Assembly (NCBI GenBank): GCA_947088135.1
Contig: CAMUFJ010000013.1
Span: 1 to 40,182 of the forward strand
Direction: 5' to 3'
Source of the DNA: an uncultured Clostridia bacterium
GTDB lineage: Bacteria; Bacillota; Clostridia; Christensenellales; Borkfalkiaceae
Length of the DNA: 40,182 bases
A program made the translations under genes and the position numbers. This document shows, one piece after another, positions 7,500-15,379 of this stretch. Numbering within the stretch: the first letter of the stretch is position 1; each line of letters starts with the position of its first letter. The notes below the pieces were generated by a model that worked only from the letters and a program-made list of their open reading frames with translations, was not told the DNA's origin and did no database searches.

Positions 7500-7754
7500 A
7501 TGGAAAAGAACGAAATCATTGCAAAGTTCGCACAGCACGAAGGGGACACAGGTTCGCCCGAGGTACAGATCGCGCTTTTAACGTACCGCATCAACCACCT
7601 CAACGAACACCTCGGTATGCACAAGCAGGACAACCACTCCCGCCGCGGACTGTTGAAGATGGTAGGTAAGCGCCGCGCGCTTCTCGACTATCTCAAAGCA
7701 AAGGACATCGAGCGTTACAGAGCCGTTATCGCGGAGCTGAACCTCAGAAAGTAA
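7500..7754 (+). CDS. rpsO: 30S ribosomal protein S15
   Basis: The 84-aa protein is close to the usual S15 length (about 88-89 aa). It carries the family signatures HEGDTGSPEVQ, LTYRINHLNEHL and KDNHSRRGLL-type residues (here QDNHSRRGLLKMVGKRR), ending in LDYLKAKDIERY. S15 binds 16S rRNA helices 20-22 early in assembly of the small-subunit platform and contacts 23S rRNA in bridge B4. The ATG at 7500 follows GGAGG with normal spacing. Gene order rpsO-pnp is the classical bacterial arrangement. A terminator separates the two genes, so pnp expression may depend partly on read-through. Confidence 0.98.
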   Translation: MEKNEIIAKFAQHEGDTGSPEVQIALLTYRINHLNEHLGMHKQDNHSRRGLLKMVGKRRALLDYLKAKDIERYRAVIAELNLRK

Positions 7755-7762
7755 GGAACCTG

Positions 7763-7795
7763 AAAGAGCGGTGCTTTTTGCCGCTCTTTTTGTTG
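7763..7795 (+). terminator. Terminator between rpsO and pnp
   Basis: AAAGAGCGG (7763-7771) pairs with CCGCTCTTT (7781-7789), followed by TTTTGTTG. Confidence 0.85.
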
Positions 7796-7882
7796 TTTGT
7801 TTCGCAGAAACGTTGCGGAACACCGCTTTGCTGTCACGGGGCAGCAGGGCAAAGAATTTAGGGAAAGGAGAACAAGAAACAC

Positions 7883-9985
7883 ATGAACAGCAAAACATTC
7901 AGCTTCCAAGTGGGCGGTAGAGAAGTTACCGTCGAAACGGGGAAATACACGGAGCAGGCGAACGGCGCTTGCGTCGTGCGGTGCGGCGAAACGGCGGTCA
8001 TGGTCACTGTCTGTATGTCCGCCCAGCCCAGAGAGGGAATGGATTTCTTCCCCCTGCAAGTGGACTATGAAGAGAAAATGTATGCGGTGGGCAAGATCCC
8101 CGGCGGATTTAAGCGTCGCGAGGGCAGAGCGAGCGACAAGGCGATCTTAACGGCGCGTCTTATCGACCGTCCCCTGCGCCCCCTCTTCCCCAAGGGACTG
8201 TTTAACGACGTCGTCGTTATCGCGACCGCGCTTTCCGTTGAGCCCGACATCGCACCCGAGCCTCTCGCCATGATCGGCTCGTCCGTTGCGCTTGCCGTTT
8301 CCGATATTCCTTGGGCAGGGCCTACGGGTTCGGTCGTCGTCGGTTTTGTCGACGGGCAATACGTTATCAACCCCGACAGCGCACAGCGCGAAAAGAGCGC
8401 CATTCACCTCAATTTGGCGGGCACGAAGGACGCGATCCTCATGATCGAGGCGGGCGCGGACGAAGTTACCAACGAAGAAATGGTCGGCGCGATCATGTTC
8501 GGACACAAGGAAATCAAAAAAATCTGCGAGTTCATCGAAGGAACGATCGTTCCCGCAGTCGGCAAGCCCAAGAAGGAAATCGAGCTCTATCACATTCCCG
8601 AGGAGCTTGACAAGGCGGTAAGAGCGTACGGCAGCGAGAAGATCGATTGGTCGATCGACACCTTCGACAGGAGCGAGCGCGAGGCGCGTCAGGCGCAGGC
8701 GGAAGCGGAAATTTTGGAGCATTTCGCCGAAATTTATCCCGACAACACGCGGGAGCTCAAAGACAGCATTTACTACCTCACCAAGGAAAAGGTGCGCGCG
8801 AAGATCTTCGACAAGGGTATCCGTCCCGACGGCAGAGGACTTAAAGACGTGCGTCCCATTTGGTGCGAGAGGCACATTCTTCCCCGCGTACACGGCTCGG
8901 CGATCTTCACGAGAGGGCAGACGCAAACGCTCACCACCTGCACGCTCGACATGCTGGCGGCGGCGCAGAAGCTCGAAGGCTTGGACGACGAAACGCAGAA
9001 GCGTTATATGCACCAATACAACTTCCCCGGCTACTGCACGGGCGAGGCGAAGGCGCTCAGAAGTCCCGGCAGACGCGAAATCGGTCACGGCGCGCTTGCG
9101 GAGCGCGCGCTCATTCCCGTCCTTCCCGACGAAGCGAGCTTCCCCTATGCCATTCGCGTCGTAAACGACATTCTCTCCTCCAACGGTTCGAGTTCTATGG
9201 CTTCCGTCTGCGGTTCTACCATGGCGCTCATGGACGCGGGCGTTCCCATCAAAGCGCCCGTTGCGGGCGTTGCCATGGGTCTTATCAAGAATCAGGAAAC
9301 GGGCGAATTCCGCGTTCTCACCGATATTCAGGGGCTTGAAGACTTCCTCGGCGACATGGATTTCAAGGTCGCAGGTACGGAAAAGGGCATTACCGCCATT
9401 CAGATGGATATCAAGATCAAGGGCATTTCCGAAGAGATCATGCACACCGCGATCGAACAGGCGAACGAGGGCAGACAGTTCATTTTGGGCAAAATGCTCG
9501 AATGCGTGCCCGAAGTCGCTCCCGAAATGAGCAAGTACGCGCCCCGCATCATCTCCTTCCGCATCGATCCCGAAAAGATCGGCGACGTGGTCGGCAAGCA
9601 GGGCAAGGTCATCAACTCCATTATTGCGGAAACGGGTACGAAAATCGACATCGAGGACGACGGCACGGTCTGCATCGCTTCCTACGGCGATCCCGAAGCG
9701 GCACAGCGCGCAAAGGCAATCGTCGAGAGCATCGTGCGCGATCCCGAGGTCGGCGATATGTTTATCGGCAGAGTTGTGAGAATCCTCTCCACCATGGGCG
9801 CGTTCGTCGAGTTCGCTCCCGGCAAAGACGGCATGATTCACATCTCCAAAATGGCTGACCGCCGTATCGAGAAGGTGGAGGACGTGCTCTCCGTGGGCGA
9901 CGTCGTAAAAGTAAAAATCATCAAAATCGGCGAAAAGGGCATCGACTTCAAATTGCTCGAAAAAATTCAGTCCGCCGAAGCGTAA
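7883..9985 (+). CDS. pnp: Polyribonucleotide nucleotidyltransferase (PNPase)
   Basis: PNPase degrades RNA 3' to 5' by phosphorolysis, releasing nucleoside diphosphates, and can add 3' tails in reverse. It acts as a cytosolic trimer in mRNA turnover. The 700-aa protein has the full architecture: a first RNase PH domain (about 5-215, with GGFKRREGRASDKAIL), an all-alpha linker, and a second, catalytic RNase PH domain (about 325-540, with RPDGRG, FTRGQTQ and the SSNGSSSMASVCG loop). A KH domain (about 555-615, IGDVVGKQGKVINSI) and a C-terminal S1 domain (about 620-690, GAFVEFAPGKDGMIHISKM) follow. The ATG at 7883 follows AAAGGAG. The gene lies downstream of rpsO as in most bacteria. Confidence 0.98.
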   Translation: MNSKTFSFQVGGREVTVETGKYTEQANGACVVRCGETAVMVTVCMSAQPREGMDFFPLQVDYEEKMYAVGKIPGGFKRREGRASDKAILTARLIDRPLRPLFPKGLFNDVVVIATALSVEPDIAPEPLAMIGSSVALAVSDIPWAGPTGSVVVGFVDGQYVINPDSAQREKSAIHLNLAGTKDAILMIEAGADEVTNEEMVGAIMFGHKEIKKICEFIEGTIVPAVGKPKKEIELYHIPEELDKAVRAYGSEKIDWSIDTFDRSEREARQAQAEAEILEHFAEIYPDNTRELKDSIYYLTKEKVRAKIFDKGIRPDGRGLKDVRPIWCERHILPRVHGSAIFTRGQTQTLTTCTLDMLAAAQKLEGLDDETQKRYMHQYNFPGYCTGEAKALRSPGRREIGHGALAERALIPVLPDEASFPYAIRVVNDILSSNGSSSMASVCGSTMALMDAGVPIKAPVAGVAMGLIKNQETGEFRVLTDIQGLEDFLGDMDFKVAGTEKGITAIQMDIKIKGISEEIMHTAIEQANEGRQFILGKMLECVPEVAPEMSKYAPRIISFRIDPEKIGDVVGKQGKVINSIIAETGTKIDIEDDGTVCIASYGDPEAAQRAKAIVESIVRDPEVGDMFIGRVVRILSTMGAFVEFAPGKDGMIHISKMADRRIEKVEDVLSVGDVVKVKIIKIGEKGIDFKLLEKIQSAEA

Positions 9986-10003
9986 GCAAGAATCATTGAA
10001 AAG

Positions 10004-10032
10004 CGCCTCCGTGTGAAACGGAGGTGTTTTTT
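10004..10032 (+). terminator. Terminator after pnp
   Basis: CCTCCGT (10006-10012) pairs with ACGGAGG (10018-10024), extended by a G-U and a C-G pair. A TTTTTT tail follows. Confidence 0.9.
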
Positions 10033-10076
10033 GATACCGATTAGATGCCGAGAGGCGGTCTACTAACGGTAGAGGA

Positions 10077-10135
10077 GGGGCAAAAAAGAGTAGAATCGCC
10101 GTTTTTCGGGGTGGAATCGGGCAAAAAAAGAGTAG
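10077..10135 (+). repeat. Short direct repeat in the pnp/hemolysin III intergenic region
   Basis: GGGCAAAAAAGAGTAG occurs at about 10078-10093 and again, with one extra A, at 10119-10135. The rest of 10033-10256 shows a possible -10 (TATACT, 10181-10186) with a poor -35 and no gene. Confidence 0.5.
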
Positions 10136-10256
10136 GAAGAGGGAATAGCGAAGTAGGTTTTCTTTTTTTCGCAAACGGGTTATACTAAGATCAGACGGGA
10201 GAACGTGCGTTTGGACCCCGCATGAAACCGAAGAAACCCACCGAAAGGAGGAGCCT

Positions 10257-10934
10257 ATGGAAGCTGTTGCCAAGAAAAAATCGAGAATAAAATCGTTTAT
10301 GCCCTACTACACCAAAGGAGAAGAAATTTTCAACGCCGTGTCGCACATTGTGGGCGGGGCGTTCGGGCTTGTCGCTTGGATCGTGCTTTGCGTGCTCGCC
10401 TATCCGTCCGCGATCGATATGGCGGCGACCTCTGTCTTTTGCCTGAGCGTGATCGTGCTCTATACGATGAGCGCGCTCTACCACTTTTTGCCGAAGGGCG
10501 GCGCAAAAGGCGTTTTCAGAATTTTCGACCACTGCACCATTTATTTGCTGATTGCGGGCACTTACACGCCGTACTGCATGATTGCGCTCGGGGGTACGAC
10601 GCTCGGGCTTGTGACGCTCATTATAGAATGGGTGTGCGCGTTAGCGGGGATCACGATGAACGCGATCGCCATGAACAACAAGACGGTGAAGGGAATTTCA
10701 ATGGCTTTGTACGTGTGCATGGGCTGGCTTGCCGTGCTCGGGTTCGGCGTGCTTGCGCCCGTCATCAGTTCGGCAAGTCTTTGGCTGCTGCTCGCAGGCG
10801 GAATCGCCTACACGGGCGGGATCGGATTCTACGCATTCGGCAAAAAAGTACGCTATTTCCACTCTGTTTGGCACCTCTTCGATCTGCTCGGCACAATCCT
10901 GCAATTCGTCAGCATTTTATTACTGATTGTGTAA
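10257..10934 (+). CDS. Hemolysin III / TrhA (PAQR) family membrane protein
   Basis: The 225-aa protein has about seven hydrophobic helices with short loops, a PAQR-type layout. Recognisable motifs are KGEEIFNAVSHIVGG in the N-terminal region, ALYHFLPKGGAKGVFRIFDH around helices 2-3, IAGTYTPYC, and the C-terminal SVWHLFDLLG. The conserved histidines (SH, YH, DH and WH) would form the intramembrane metal site of this family. Homologues are annotated as hemolysin III or YqfA, and some affect membrane energetics or fatty-acid metabolism; haemolysis is a historical label. The start is the ATG at 10257, behind AAAGGAGG. The gene is monocistronic as far as can be seen. Confidence 0.93.
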   Translation: MEAVAKKKSRIKSFMPYYTKGEEIFNAVSHIVGGAFGLVAWIVLCVLAYPSAIDMAATSVFCLSVIVLYTMSALYHFLPKGGAKGVFRIFDHCTIYLLIAGTYTPYCMIALGGTTLGLVTLIIEWVCALAGITMNAIAMNNKTVKGISMALYVCMGWLAVLGFGVLAPVISSASLWLLLAGGIAYTGGIGFYAFGKKVRYFHSVWHLFDLLGTILQFVSILLLIV

Positions 10935-10967
10935 AAATCGATTTCGCTATCCCGATGCTCAGAGTTT

Positions 10968-11036
10968 GTCATTCTGAGGAGCTTGTTTGCCTGCCCCTTT
11001 GATTCCACGACTACGCTCTGTTCCGCTCGGAATGAC
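10968..11036. repeat. Interspersed repeat with inverted ends
   Basis: GTCATTCTGAG (10968-10978) and CTCGGAATGAC (11026-11036) are inverted copies with one mismatch, enclosing about 47 bp. The left arm is shared with 145-156 near the window start, where a diverged right arm (CGGAACGAC) also follows. It resembles the short MITE-like intergenic repeats found in many Clostridia. Confidence 0.55.
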
Positions 11037-11072
11037 GTGAATATAAAAGTCCGTCATTTTCAGCGAAGCGGT

Positions 11073-11099
11073 AAAACAGCACCCAATGGGTGCTGTTTT
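11073..11099 (-). terminator. Bidirectional terminator after the XRE gene
   Basis: AAAACAGCACCC and GGGTGCTGTTTT form a stem of 11-12 bp immediately beyond the xre stop codon (minus strand). It could also terminate read-through from the hemolysin III gene. Confidence 0.7.
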
Positions 11100-11103
11100 G
11101 CTT

Positions 11104-11346
11104 TTATTCGATTTCCAGATCCTCCGAGCGGAAAACGTCGTCGTCCAAAAACTCAATTAAAGAAATATCGAAACCGCGGGCAAGCATCATTACGGTGCTG
11201 AGCGTAACGGTTTTATTTTTTCTGCCCATGATGCACGACATACTTCCGTGCTGAATTCCCGATTTCTGTTCGAGCTTGTATTGCGTCATGTGTTTTTCTC
11301 TCAACAAGGCAAAAATTCTTTCCGCCACTGCGTCGTTGACCGTCAA
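11104..11346 (-). CDS. XRE-family helix-turn-helix regulator
   Basis: The 80-aa protein consists almost wholly of a Cro/CI-type HTH (about residues 8-65: RIFALLREKHMTQYKLEQKSG, then QHGSMSCIMGRK as the recognition region) with an acidic tail. It starts with TTG (11346-11344); AAGGAG lies 9 bp upstream, and there is no ATG in a suitable position. It is divergent from the SLOG-like gene at 11499 across a 152-bp region holding three similar operators. The inferred role is repression of both transcription units. No C-terminal sensor domain is present, so the inducing signal must act otherwise, perhaps through the SLOG protein. The gene is preceded downstream by a tight terminator hairpin. Confidence 0.88.
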   Translation of the reverse strand: MTVNDAVAERIFALLREKHMTQYKLEQKSGIQHGSMSCIMGRKNKTVTLSTVMMLARGFDISLIEFLDDDVFRSEDLEIE

Positions 11347-11363
11347 AACGCTAATCTCCTTAT

Positions 11364-11482
11364 GTAGGTATGCCTACATAACCATTTTAGCGGATAATCA
11401 ATTAAAAAATACGCAGGTACACCTGCACAATTGATTGATTTTTTACGAGGAGTTTGTGTATAATATAAGCAGGCGCACCTAC
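11364..11482. promoter_or_regulatory. Three related 14-bp operators in the xre/SLOG divergent region
   Basis: GTAGGTATGCCTAC (11364-11377), GCAGGTACACCTGC (11413-11426) and GCAGGCGCACCTAC (11469-11482) fit one dyad, G(T/C)AGG(T/C)NN(A/G)CCT(A/G)C. The first lies in the xre leader just upstream of its ribosome binding site. The second is central. The third starts 5 bp after the SLOG-gene -10 and covers its start site. This is a typical layout for autoregulation plus repression of the divergent gene. Confidence 0.75.
11435..11464 (+). promoter_or_regulatory. Promoter of the second SLOG-like gene
   Basis: TTGATT (11435-11440), an 18-bp spacer and TATAAT (11459-11464), with operator 3 immediately downstream. 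Confidence 0.65.
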
Positions 11483-11498
11483 ATACACGGAGATAATT

Positions 11499-11969
11499 AT
11501 GAAAGTTGCATTTGTCGGACACCGTCGAATCGAAGAAACGGAAGAGCTTAAAAACAAGCTGAAAAATACTTTGGAGCGTTTGATAAAAGAAGAGAACGCC
11601 GATACGTTCTACTTCGGCAGCAGAAGCGACTTTAACAGTATATGTTATAACGCGATTACCGAGCTGAAAGAGAGGTACCCGCAAATTCGCCGTATTTACG
11701 TGCGGGCAGAATATGAATATGCCTATCAATCTTATATCGATTCGCTTTTGTCCCGTTACGAGGAAACCTTTTTTCCGAAGCAAGTACACGGTGCGGGGCA
11801 AGCGTCTTACATCAAGCGAAATCAAATAATGGTTGATTTTTGCGACGTATTCGTTACTTATTGCGACAAGAATTATCCTCTCAAAAACGGGAAGAGCGGT
11901 ACGATGGCGGCGGTCGATTATGCAAAAAAGAAGGGCAAGCGGGTGGTAAATTTATTTGAATCGGGATGA
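11499..11969 (+). CDS. SLOG-like (YpsA/DUF1273-type) protein, second copy
   Basis: The 156-aa protein starts with a beta strand and FVGHR (residues 5-9), has FGSRSDFNSICY at 39-50, a central IRRIYVRAEYEY segment, and YIKRNQIMVDFCD. It ends in a GTMAAVDYAKKKGKRVVNLF strand-helix-strand. Motif order matches the protein at 4835-5302. Overall identity is low, so this is an old paralogue or an independent acquisition. SLOG domains bind nucleotides or nucleotide-like ligands; no enzyme activity can be assigned. The ATG at 11499 follows GGAG with normal spacing. Transcription is probably repressed by the divergent XRE protein through operator 3. The gene is AT-richer than tex downstream. Confidence 0.78.
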   Translation: MKVAFVGHRRIEETEELKNKLKNTLERLIKEENADTFYFGSRSDFNSICYNAITELKERYPQIRRIYVRAEYEYAYQSYIDSLLSRYEETFFPKQVHGAGQASYIKRNQIMVDFCDVFVTYCDKNYPLKNGKSGTMAAVDYAKKKGKRVVNLFESG

Positions 11970-11990
11970 AAATAATTTATCGCAAAAGCC

Positions 11991-12019
11991 TTGATAAAAG
12001 TCGCGATTTATGGTAAGAT
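11991..12019 (+). promoter_or_regulatory. tex promoter
   Basis: TTGATA (11991-11996), a 17-bp spacer and TAAGAT (12014-12019) with an extended TG at 12011-12012. Confidence 0.72.
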
Positions 12020-12082
12020 AGTTGTCGGCGTTTCAAGGCTCGTTTTTTGTCGCGCCGAAAATCAAGAGAAGGATTTGATAAC

Positions 12083-14263
12083 ATGGAGAGCATTGTACAA
12101 ATTCTCGCAAGAGAGCTCGAAAAGAAGGAGGAGCACGTACAGAACGTGGTCACGCTCCTCGACGAGGGGAACACCGTTCCCTTCATAGCGCGGTACCGCA
12201 AAGAAATGCACGGCACGATGGACGACCAAACCATTCGCAATCTTGCCGACCGCCTTACATATCTGCGCAATTTGGAAGCGCGCAGACAGGAAGTGAAAAA
12301 TTCCATTGAAAATCAAGGAAAGCTCACCGAAGAGCTGTCCGCGCAGATCGACGCCGCGGCGACGCTTGCCGAGGTGGAGGACTTATACCGCCCTTACAAG
12401 CAAAAACGGCGTACGCGCGCCACGGTGGCGCGGGAGAAGGGGCTCGCCCCGCTTGCCGAGCTGTTGTACGCGCAGGAACAGGACTGCCCCGACCCCTTAG
12501 AGGAAGCCCGAAAATATATCGACGAAGAGAAGGGCGTGAACAGCGCGGAGGAGGCTTTGGCGGGGGCGGCGGATATCATCGCCGAGCAGATTTCCGACGA
12601 CGCGGAAATCCGCAAAGCTCTCCGTGAGCTGTACATGAGCCGCGCGGACGTCACTTCGGTATCGGCGAAAAAAGATCCCGAGGACACCGTTTACCGCAAT
12701 TATTACGCCTTTTCCTCCCCCGTTTCCAAAGTGCAGGGACATCAGGTGCTCGCCATGAACCGTGGCGAGAGGGAAGAGGTCTTGAAGGTCGCGGTGGAGA
12801 TGAACCGCGACGTGGCGGTGGAATTCGTGGCGGCGCGCACCGTAAAGGGCAAATGTGCGTCCACGCAGATCGTGCGGACGGCAACGGAAGACGCCTACGA
12901 CAGACTGATCGCGCCGTCCATCGAGCGGGAAATCCGCGCGACGCTCACCGAACAGGCGAGCGAAGGGGCGATCGGGCAATTTGCGCTCAATCTGCGCCCC
13001 CTTCTGATGCAACCCCCCGTCAAGGGCTTCGTGACGATGGGGCTCGACCCCGGTTATCGCATGGGGTGCAAAGTTGCGGTTGTGGACGGCACGGGCAAGG
13101 TGCTCGATACGACCGTCGTCTATCCCACCTATGGAGAACGCCAGAAAGCCGAGTGCATTGCAAAGCTTTCCGCGCTCATCAAGAAACATAAAGTTAAGCA
13201 TATCGCCATCGGGAACGGCACGGCGAGCCGCGAAACCGAGCAGATGACGGTGGAGCTGATCGCTTCCCTCGGAGCGGGTGCGGGCGTTTCTTATATGATC
13301 GTAAACGAGGCGGGTGCGTCCGTCTATTCCGCTTCTCCGCTCGCGGCGAAGGAGTTCCCCGAGTTCGACGTCAATCTGCGCTCCGCCGTATCCATTGCAA
13401 GACGGCTTCAAGACCCGCTCGCCGAGCTTGTGAAGATCGATCCCAAGTCGATCGGCGTGGGGCAGTATCAGCACGATATGCCCGAAAAACGGCTCTCCGA
13501 GGCGCTCGACGGCGTGGTGGAGGACTGCGTGAACGCCGTCGGCGTAGACCTAAACACGGCTTCCGCGCCCCTGTTGGCGCGCGTTTCCGGCCTGAACGCC
13601 GGCGTTGCGGCGAACGTCGTCAAATACCGCGAGGAGAACGGTTCTTTCGCCTCCCGCAAGCAGATATTGAAAGTGCCCAAGCTGGGAGCAAAGGCGTACG
13701 AACAGTGCGCGGGATTCTTGCGCGTGCCCGAGAGTAAGCAGGTGCTCGATAATACTTCCGTTCACCCCGAGTCGTATGCGGCGGCGGAAAAGCTGATCGC
13801 GCTGTGCGGTTACACGATGGACGACGTGCGCGGCGGCAGACTTTACAATCTCATGGAACGGCTCAACAAATACGGCGAAGAGCGCGCGGCGAAGGAGTGC
13901 GAGGTGGGGTTGCCCACGCTGTTCGATATCACCACGGAACTCAAAAAACCGGGGCGCGACCCCCGCGACGAGCTTCCGCCTCCCGTGCTCCGCACCGACG
14001 TTATGGAGATCAAAGACTTAAAGACGGGCATGGAGCTCAAAGGCACGGTGCGCAACGTCATCGATTTCGGCGCGTTCATCGATATCGGCGTGCATCAGGA
14101 CGGGCTCGTGCATATTTCGCAAATTTGCGACCATTTTATCCGTCACCCCTCCGAGGTGCTTTCGGTCGGCGACGTCGTTACCGTTTGGGTGAAGGAAGTG
14201 GACGAAAAGAAAAAGCGCATTTCTCTCACCATGCGCAAGGATAAATTAAAAGAAGGAAAATAA
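12083..14263 (+). CDS. tex: Tex-family RNA-binding transcription accessory protein
   Basis: The 726-aa protein matches Tex, a cytosolic nucleic-acid-binding factor linked to transcription in many bacteria. Domains in order are an N-terminal helical region (VPFIARYRKEMHGTMDD), a YqgF/RNase H-like domain (about 325-430, MGLDPGYRMGCKVAVVDGTG), tandem helix-hairpin-helix motifs (about 490-560, DLNTASAPLLARVSGLN), and a C-terminal S1 domain (about 645-715, GTVRNVIDFGAFIDIGVHQDGLVHIS). I chose the ATG at 12083 because it follows AGAAGGA and gives the conserved start; the frame extends 12 codons further upstream without support. It is convergent with the HD hydrolase gene across a shared terminator. 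Confidence 0.95.
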   Translation: MESIVQILARELEKKEEHVQNVVTLLDEGNTVPFIARYRKEMHGTMDDQTIRNLADRLTYLRNLEARRQEVKNSIENQGKLTEELSAQIDAAATLAEVEDLYRPYKQKRRTRATVAREKGLAPLAELLYAQEQDCPDPLEEARKYIDEEKGVNSAEEALAGAADIIAEQISDDAEIRKALRELYMSRADVTSVSAKKDPEDTVYRNYYAFSSPVSKVQGHQVLAMNRGEREEVLKVAVEMNRDVAVEFVAARTVKGKCASTQIVRTATEDAYDRLIAPSIEREIRATLTEQASEGAIGQFALNLRPLLMQPPVKGFVTMGLDPGYRMGCKVAVVDGTGKVLDTTVVYPTYGERQKAECIAKLSALIKKHKVKHIAIGNGTASRETEQMTVELIASLGAGAGVSYMIVNEAGASVYSASPLAAKEFPEFDVNLRSAVSIARRLQDPLAELVKIDPKSIGVGQYQHDMPEKRLSEALDGVVEDCVNAVGVDLNTASAPLLARVSGLNAGVAANVVKYREENGSFASRKQILKVPKLGAKAYEQCAGFLRVPESKQVLDNTSVHPESYAAAEKLIALCGYTMDDVRGGRLYNLMERLNKYGEERAAKECEVGLPTLFDITTELKKPGRDPRDELPPPVLRTDVMEIKDLKTGMELKGTVRNVIDFGAFIDIGVHQDGLVHISQICDHFIRHPSEVLSVGDVVTVWVKEVDEKKKRISLTMRKDKLKEGK

Positions 14264-14277
14264 CTTCAAGAAAACAA

Positions 14278-14320
14278 ACCGCCCGCTATTCCCTTTTACG
14301 GGATAGCGGGCGGTATTATA
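14278..14320. terminator. Bidirectional terminator between tex and the HD gene
   Basis: CCGCCCGCTAT(T)CCC pairs with GGGATAGCGGGCGG around a short TTTTAC loop, with one bulge. T-rich flanks lie on both sides, serving the convergent genes. Confidence 0.88.
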
Positions 14321-14331
14321 TTGCGTCAGTT

Positions 14332-14994
14332 TTAGCCGCGGACTTCTTTTTCCATTTGCGCAATGAAATTTTCCATAAAACGCAGGCGGTTTTCGGCAAG
14401 TTTTTTTGCGGTGCGGGTGTACATTTTGTCGGGCAGGAGCTTGAACTTTAACGCATACTCCATTTGGAAGCTGTGCTTGCGGATATCCTTGATTCTTCCG
14501 CCTATCTTACCGCCCACTAAATTCTCTTGCGCGTATTCCTCTACCGAGCCGTCGTAATACAGCTGTTCGCCCACCTTTCCTGCGATTGCAAAGGAGCGCG
14601 CTATGCCGATCGCGCCCAACGCGTCCAACTTGTCAGCGTCGAAGAGGATCTGCGCCTCCAAGGTTGCGGGAGGATTTTCGGCGCGGTATCTATGCGTGGA
14701 GATCATATATTTTACTGTTTCCGCAAATTGCTCGCCGTATCCCGCTTCCCGCAAAATGCCGTACGCCATATCCGCGCCGAGCAGGGCGTGGTCGGTCTTT
14801 CCGCTGTCGTCGGCGTCCTCTTTGGCACGCGCAACGTCGTGCAACAGGCTTGCCGCCTGCAACGCGCCGAGGTCGGCTCCCGTTTCGCTTTTAGCAATCA
14901 GCATACAGTTGTTGTAAACCCTTATCGTATGGTCGTAGTCGTGCGCGGAGTCCTTTAACAGTTCTTTTACGAGTTTTTGAATTTCATCAAACAT
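14332..14994 (-). CDS. HD-domain phosphohydrolase
   Basis: The 220-aa soluble protein has the HD metal-binding pattern: an N-terminal histidine in SAHDYDHTIRV, LLHDVARAKED as the HD pair, HALLGADMA, then STHRYRAE and a late FDADKLDALG aspartate. It resembles the small stand-alone YedJ/uncharacterised HD phosphohydrolases, which act on phosphate esters or nucleotides; the substrate cannot be told from sequence. The gene is minus strand, ends just before the shared terminator, and its ATG at 14994 follows GAGG. Upstream lies the tRNA-derived repeat region, where no convincing promoter is visible. Confidence 0.9.
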   Translation of the reverse strand: MFDEIQKLVKELLKDSAHDYDHTIRVYNNCMLIAKSETGADLGALQAASLLHDVARAKEDADDSGKTDHALLGADMAYGILREAGYGEQFAETVKYMISTHRYRAENPPATLEAQILFDADKLDALGAIGIARSFAIAGKVGEQLYYDGSVEEYAQENLVGGKIGGRIKDIRKHSFQMEYALKFKLLPDKMYTRTAKKLAENRLRFMENFIAQMEKEVRG

Positions 14995-15034
14995 ATTTTA
15001 CCTCAAACCTTATCACGCAAACAGACACCGATAC

Positions 15035-15379
15035 GGTGCCTGTCTATTTTGGAGCAGGAAACGGGAGTCGCGCTTTTGGCGTTCTCCGCGACACCAAAGA
15101 GCGAGTGTCGCTACGGTCACGCTCGCCCCATGGCTCGCTCAGTTCGCCTTGCGCACACACCCCGCAGGGGTGCTGTGCATAATGCAAGGCTCACCGCCCC
15201 GCTTGACGATTATCAATCGTCAAGTTTGCGGAAAACCGATCTGAAAACACGTATTTTCACCGCAAACCGCTCACTCCCGTTCGCGGCTCCACCCTCGACT
15301 CCCGTTTCAAGCCGATTTTTTGAAAATAGACAGGTACCATGCAGGTGCCTGTCTAATTTGGAGCAGGAAACGGGAGTCG
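15035..15379. repeat. 36-bp direct repeat of the tRNA-Gly 3' end, with an inverted third piece
   Basis: 15035-15070 repeats 15344-15379 with one mismatch. The unit covers the tRNA-Gly T-arm/acceptor 3' half plus the 3' arm of its terminator hairpin. A 13-bp inverted copy, CGACTCCCGTTTC, lies at 15296-15308. The DNA between holds hairpins, including CTTGACGATT/AATCGTCAAG at 15202-15224, and no credible gene. This accounts for the gene-free stretch 14995-15358. It looks like the scar of an integration or a repeat-element insertion next to the tRNA. Confidence 0.7.
15322..15355 (-). terminator. tRNA-Gly terminator
   Basis: TAGACAGGTACC (15327-15338) and GGTGCCTGTCTA (15344-15355) form a 12-bp stem with one G-U. 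On the minus strand it is followed by a TTTTC tail, directly downstream of the tRNA CCA end. A related hairpin belongs to the other repeat copy at 15021-15043. Confidence 0.8.

Noticed and set aside
10077..10135. A CRISPR-like array
   Set aside because: There are only two imperfect 16-bp repeats, and no cas genes or regular spacers anywhere in the window.
8147..10273. A 708-codon minus-strand open frame opposite pnp
   Set aside because: It is the same antisense effect. pnp itself has full domain support, and the frame continues through the pnp terminator region.
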